From the NCBI GenBank assembly GCA_937901525.1, contig CALDHX010000035.1, forward strand, positions 1 to 26,512: a stretch of DNA of 26,512 nucleotides, written 5' to 3'. The position numbers were made by a program, and so were the translations under genes. This document shows positions 26,018-26,512 of this stretch, piece after piece. The stretch is from an uncultured Bacteroidales bacterium (GTDB taxonomy: Bacteria; Bacteroidota; Bacteroidia; Bacteroidales; P3). Under the pieces are notes generated by a model. It had not been told where the DNA came from. It saw only the letters and a program-made list of their open reading frames with translations, and did no database searches. The stretch's first letter is position 1. Each line of letters begins with the position of its first letter.

Positions 26018-26049
26018 TCTCTATTTTCCCTTTGATAAATTCTTGCTTG

Positions 26050-26080
26050 CAAATGTATCTAATCTTTATCTAAGTACAAA
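26050..26080 (-). promoter_or_regulatory. Full Bacteroidota promoter pointing left
   Basis: Read on the minus strand: TTTG (26080-26077), a 19-nt spacer, then TACATTTG (26057-26050). This is the only place in the window where both the -33 and -7 elements match at standard spacing. Transcription would start near 26043 and run into the TPR-DUF1232 frame, whose nearest ATG is about 255 nt downstream. Confidence 0.65.
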
Positions 26081-26172
26081 ATTTTATTTGTTAAAAGATT
26101 TCGAGTAATTTTTTTGTAAAAATTGGAGCGAAAATCAAGCTTTGTTACAATAAAACATGATTTAACAAAAAC

Positions 26173-26232
26173 ACCATCGCAAGGTAATTCATTACCATCG
26201 AGAGAAAATTAATTACCATCACGATGGTAATT
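26173..26232. repeat. Helically phased ACCATC repeats ending in a palindrome
   Basis: ACCATC begins at 26173, 26194 and 26215, exactly 21 bp apart (two helical turns). The third copy forms the left arm of a perfect palindrome: AATTACCATC (26211-26220) and GATGGTAATT (26223-26232) around AC. This looks like an array of binding sites for a dimeric DNA-binding protein. Confidence 0.6.
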
Positions 26233-26350
26233 TGAGAATTCGCGATATTTTTTGAAAAAAACAAAGAAAAAATCCGAAAAAGTAAAGAAAAAACTAAAGA
26301 AATCTTTGTTTTCAAAAATTAATTGTTTGATTTAGTGGATTTTATTTAAA

Positions 26351-26412
26351 GCGAAATACTTCAAAAATTTCGGATTAAGATTTTGTTGTCCGAATTTTTT
26401 GAAGTATTTCGC
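26351..26412. repeat. Long hairpin, 24-bp arms with one mismatch
   Basis: The left arm at 26351-26374 starts GCGAAATACTTC and the right arm at 26389-26412 ends GAAGTATTTCGC. They are complementary over 24 bp except one A/T position, with a 14-nt loop. No U tract follows on either strand, so it is not a standard terminator. It could be a small RNA, an mRNA-stabilising hairpin or a miniature mobile element. Confidence 0.7.
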
Positions 26413-26460
26413 AGTTTAGGTTTAAGAAAAAGGCGTTTATCAACCTGAAAAGCATATAAA

Positions 26461-26493
26461 AAAAGAGCGACTCTTTGTTTGAGTCGCTCTTTT
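26461..26493 (-). terminator. Strong rho-independent terminator
   Basis: AAAAGAGCGACTC (26461-26473) pairs perfectly with GAGTCGCTCTTTT (26481-26493) around TTTGTTT. Read leftward it continues into TTTTTTTATATG, a good U tract; read rightward the tract is only four T then GGG. It therefore best serves a minus-strand gene lying beyond the right edge. Confidence 0.8.
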
Positions 26494-26512
26494 GGGTTAT
26501 TTGATTGTTAAA

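Larger units (their letters stand above)
25922..26512. other. Gene-free structured intergenic region
   Basis: No credible ORF was found on either strand in these 591 bp. The region holds a leftward promoter (26050-26080), a second weaker leftward -7 match (TATTTTTG at 25953-25960), an 11-bp-spaced pair of TGTTGCAAA (25998-26017), three ACCATC motifs phased at 21 bp ending in a palindrome (26173-26232), an A-rich stretch with several AAAGAAA motifs (26260-26310), a long hairpin (26351-26412) and a terminator (26461-26493). It may be a decayed gene neighbourhood, or a site for DNA-binding proteins or small RNAs. Confidence 0.7.

Noticed and set aside
26260..26310. AAAGAAA-rich stretch as a direct-repeat array
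   Set aside because: The motif is low-complexity and occurs in many intergenic A-runs of this window with irregular spacing.
26435..26445. TTTATCAACC as a DnaA box or origin element
   Set aside because: It differs from the DnaA box consensus at key positions, is single, and no dnaA/dnaN or AT-rich 13-mers accompany it.

Overview
The window looks like part of a low-GC Bacteroidota (probably Bacteroidales) chromosome. The evidence is the TAnnTTTG -7 promoter boxes, AT-rich leaders without clear Shine-Dalgarno sites, a type II isoleucyl-tRNA synthetase, an UpxY-like NusG paralog leading an exopolysaccharide operon, the hpt-adk-obgE gene order, an Obg without a C-terminal extension, and a giant Fn3/jelly-roll surface protein. 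No species can be named from sequence alone.

Layout. (1) 1-9477, minus strand: ileS, lipB and pyrF are nearly gapless, followed after 24 nt by a secreted modular surface protein that runs off the left edge with at least 1,509 codons visible. (2) 9599-15223, plus strand: an exopolysaccharide export and control operon made of an UpxY-like antiterminator, a Wza-like outer-membrane lipoprotein, a Wzc-like chain-length regulator/tyrosine kinase, a PHP-type tyrosine phosphatase and an acyltransferase-3 protein. It has no glycosyltransferase, flippase or polymerase. (3) 15316-17735, plus strand: der and an Hsp15-like RNA-binding protein (ribosome assembly and rescue), then an unrecognised membrane-anchored protein with its own promoter. 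(4) 17993-24734, minus strand: an RsuA/RluB-type pseudouridine synthase with a low-complexity basic N-terminus, an AsmA-like protein, hpt, a tandem adenylate kinase, obgE and a PAP2 phosphatase, almost without gaps. (5) 24923-26512: a TPR-DUF1232 reading frame that lacks a credible 5' end, then about 590 bp without a gene but dense in structure: a promoter, phased short repeats, a palindrome, a 24-bp inverted repeat and a terminator.

The least ordinary items are the two-domain adenylate kinase whose second half has lost several active-site residues, a 51-nt stem-loop present twice 7 kb apart, the orphan gene at 17103, and the structured gene-free region at the right end. I saw no tRNA, rRNA, CRISPR array or transposase. 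I did not find a convincing new defence or mobile system; the findings are ranked leads.
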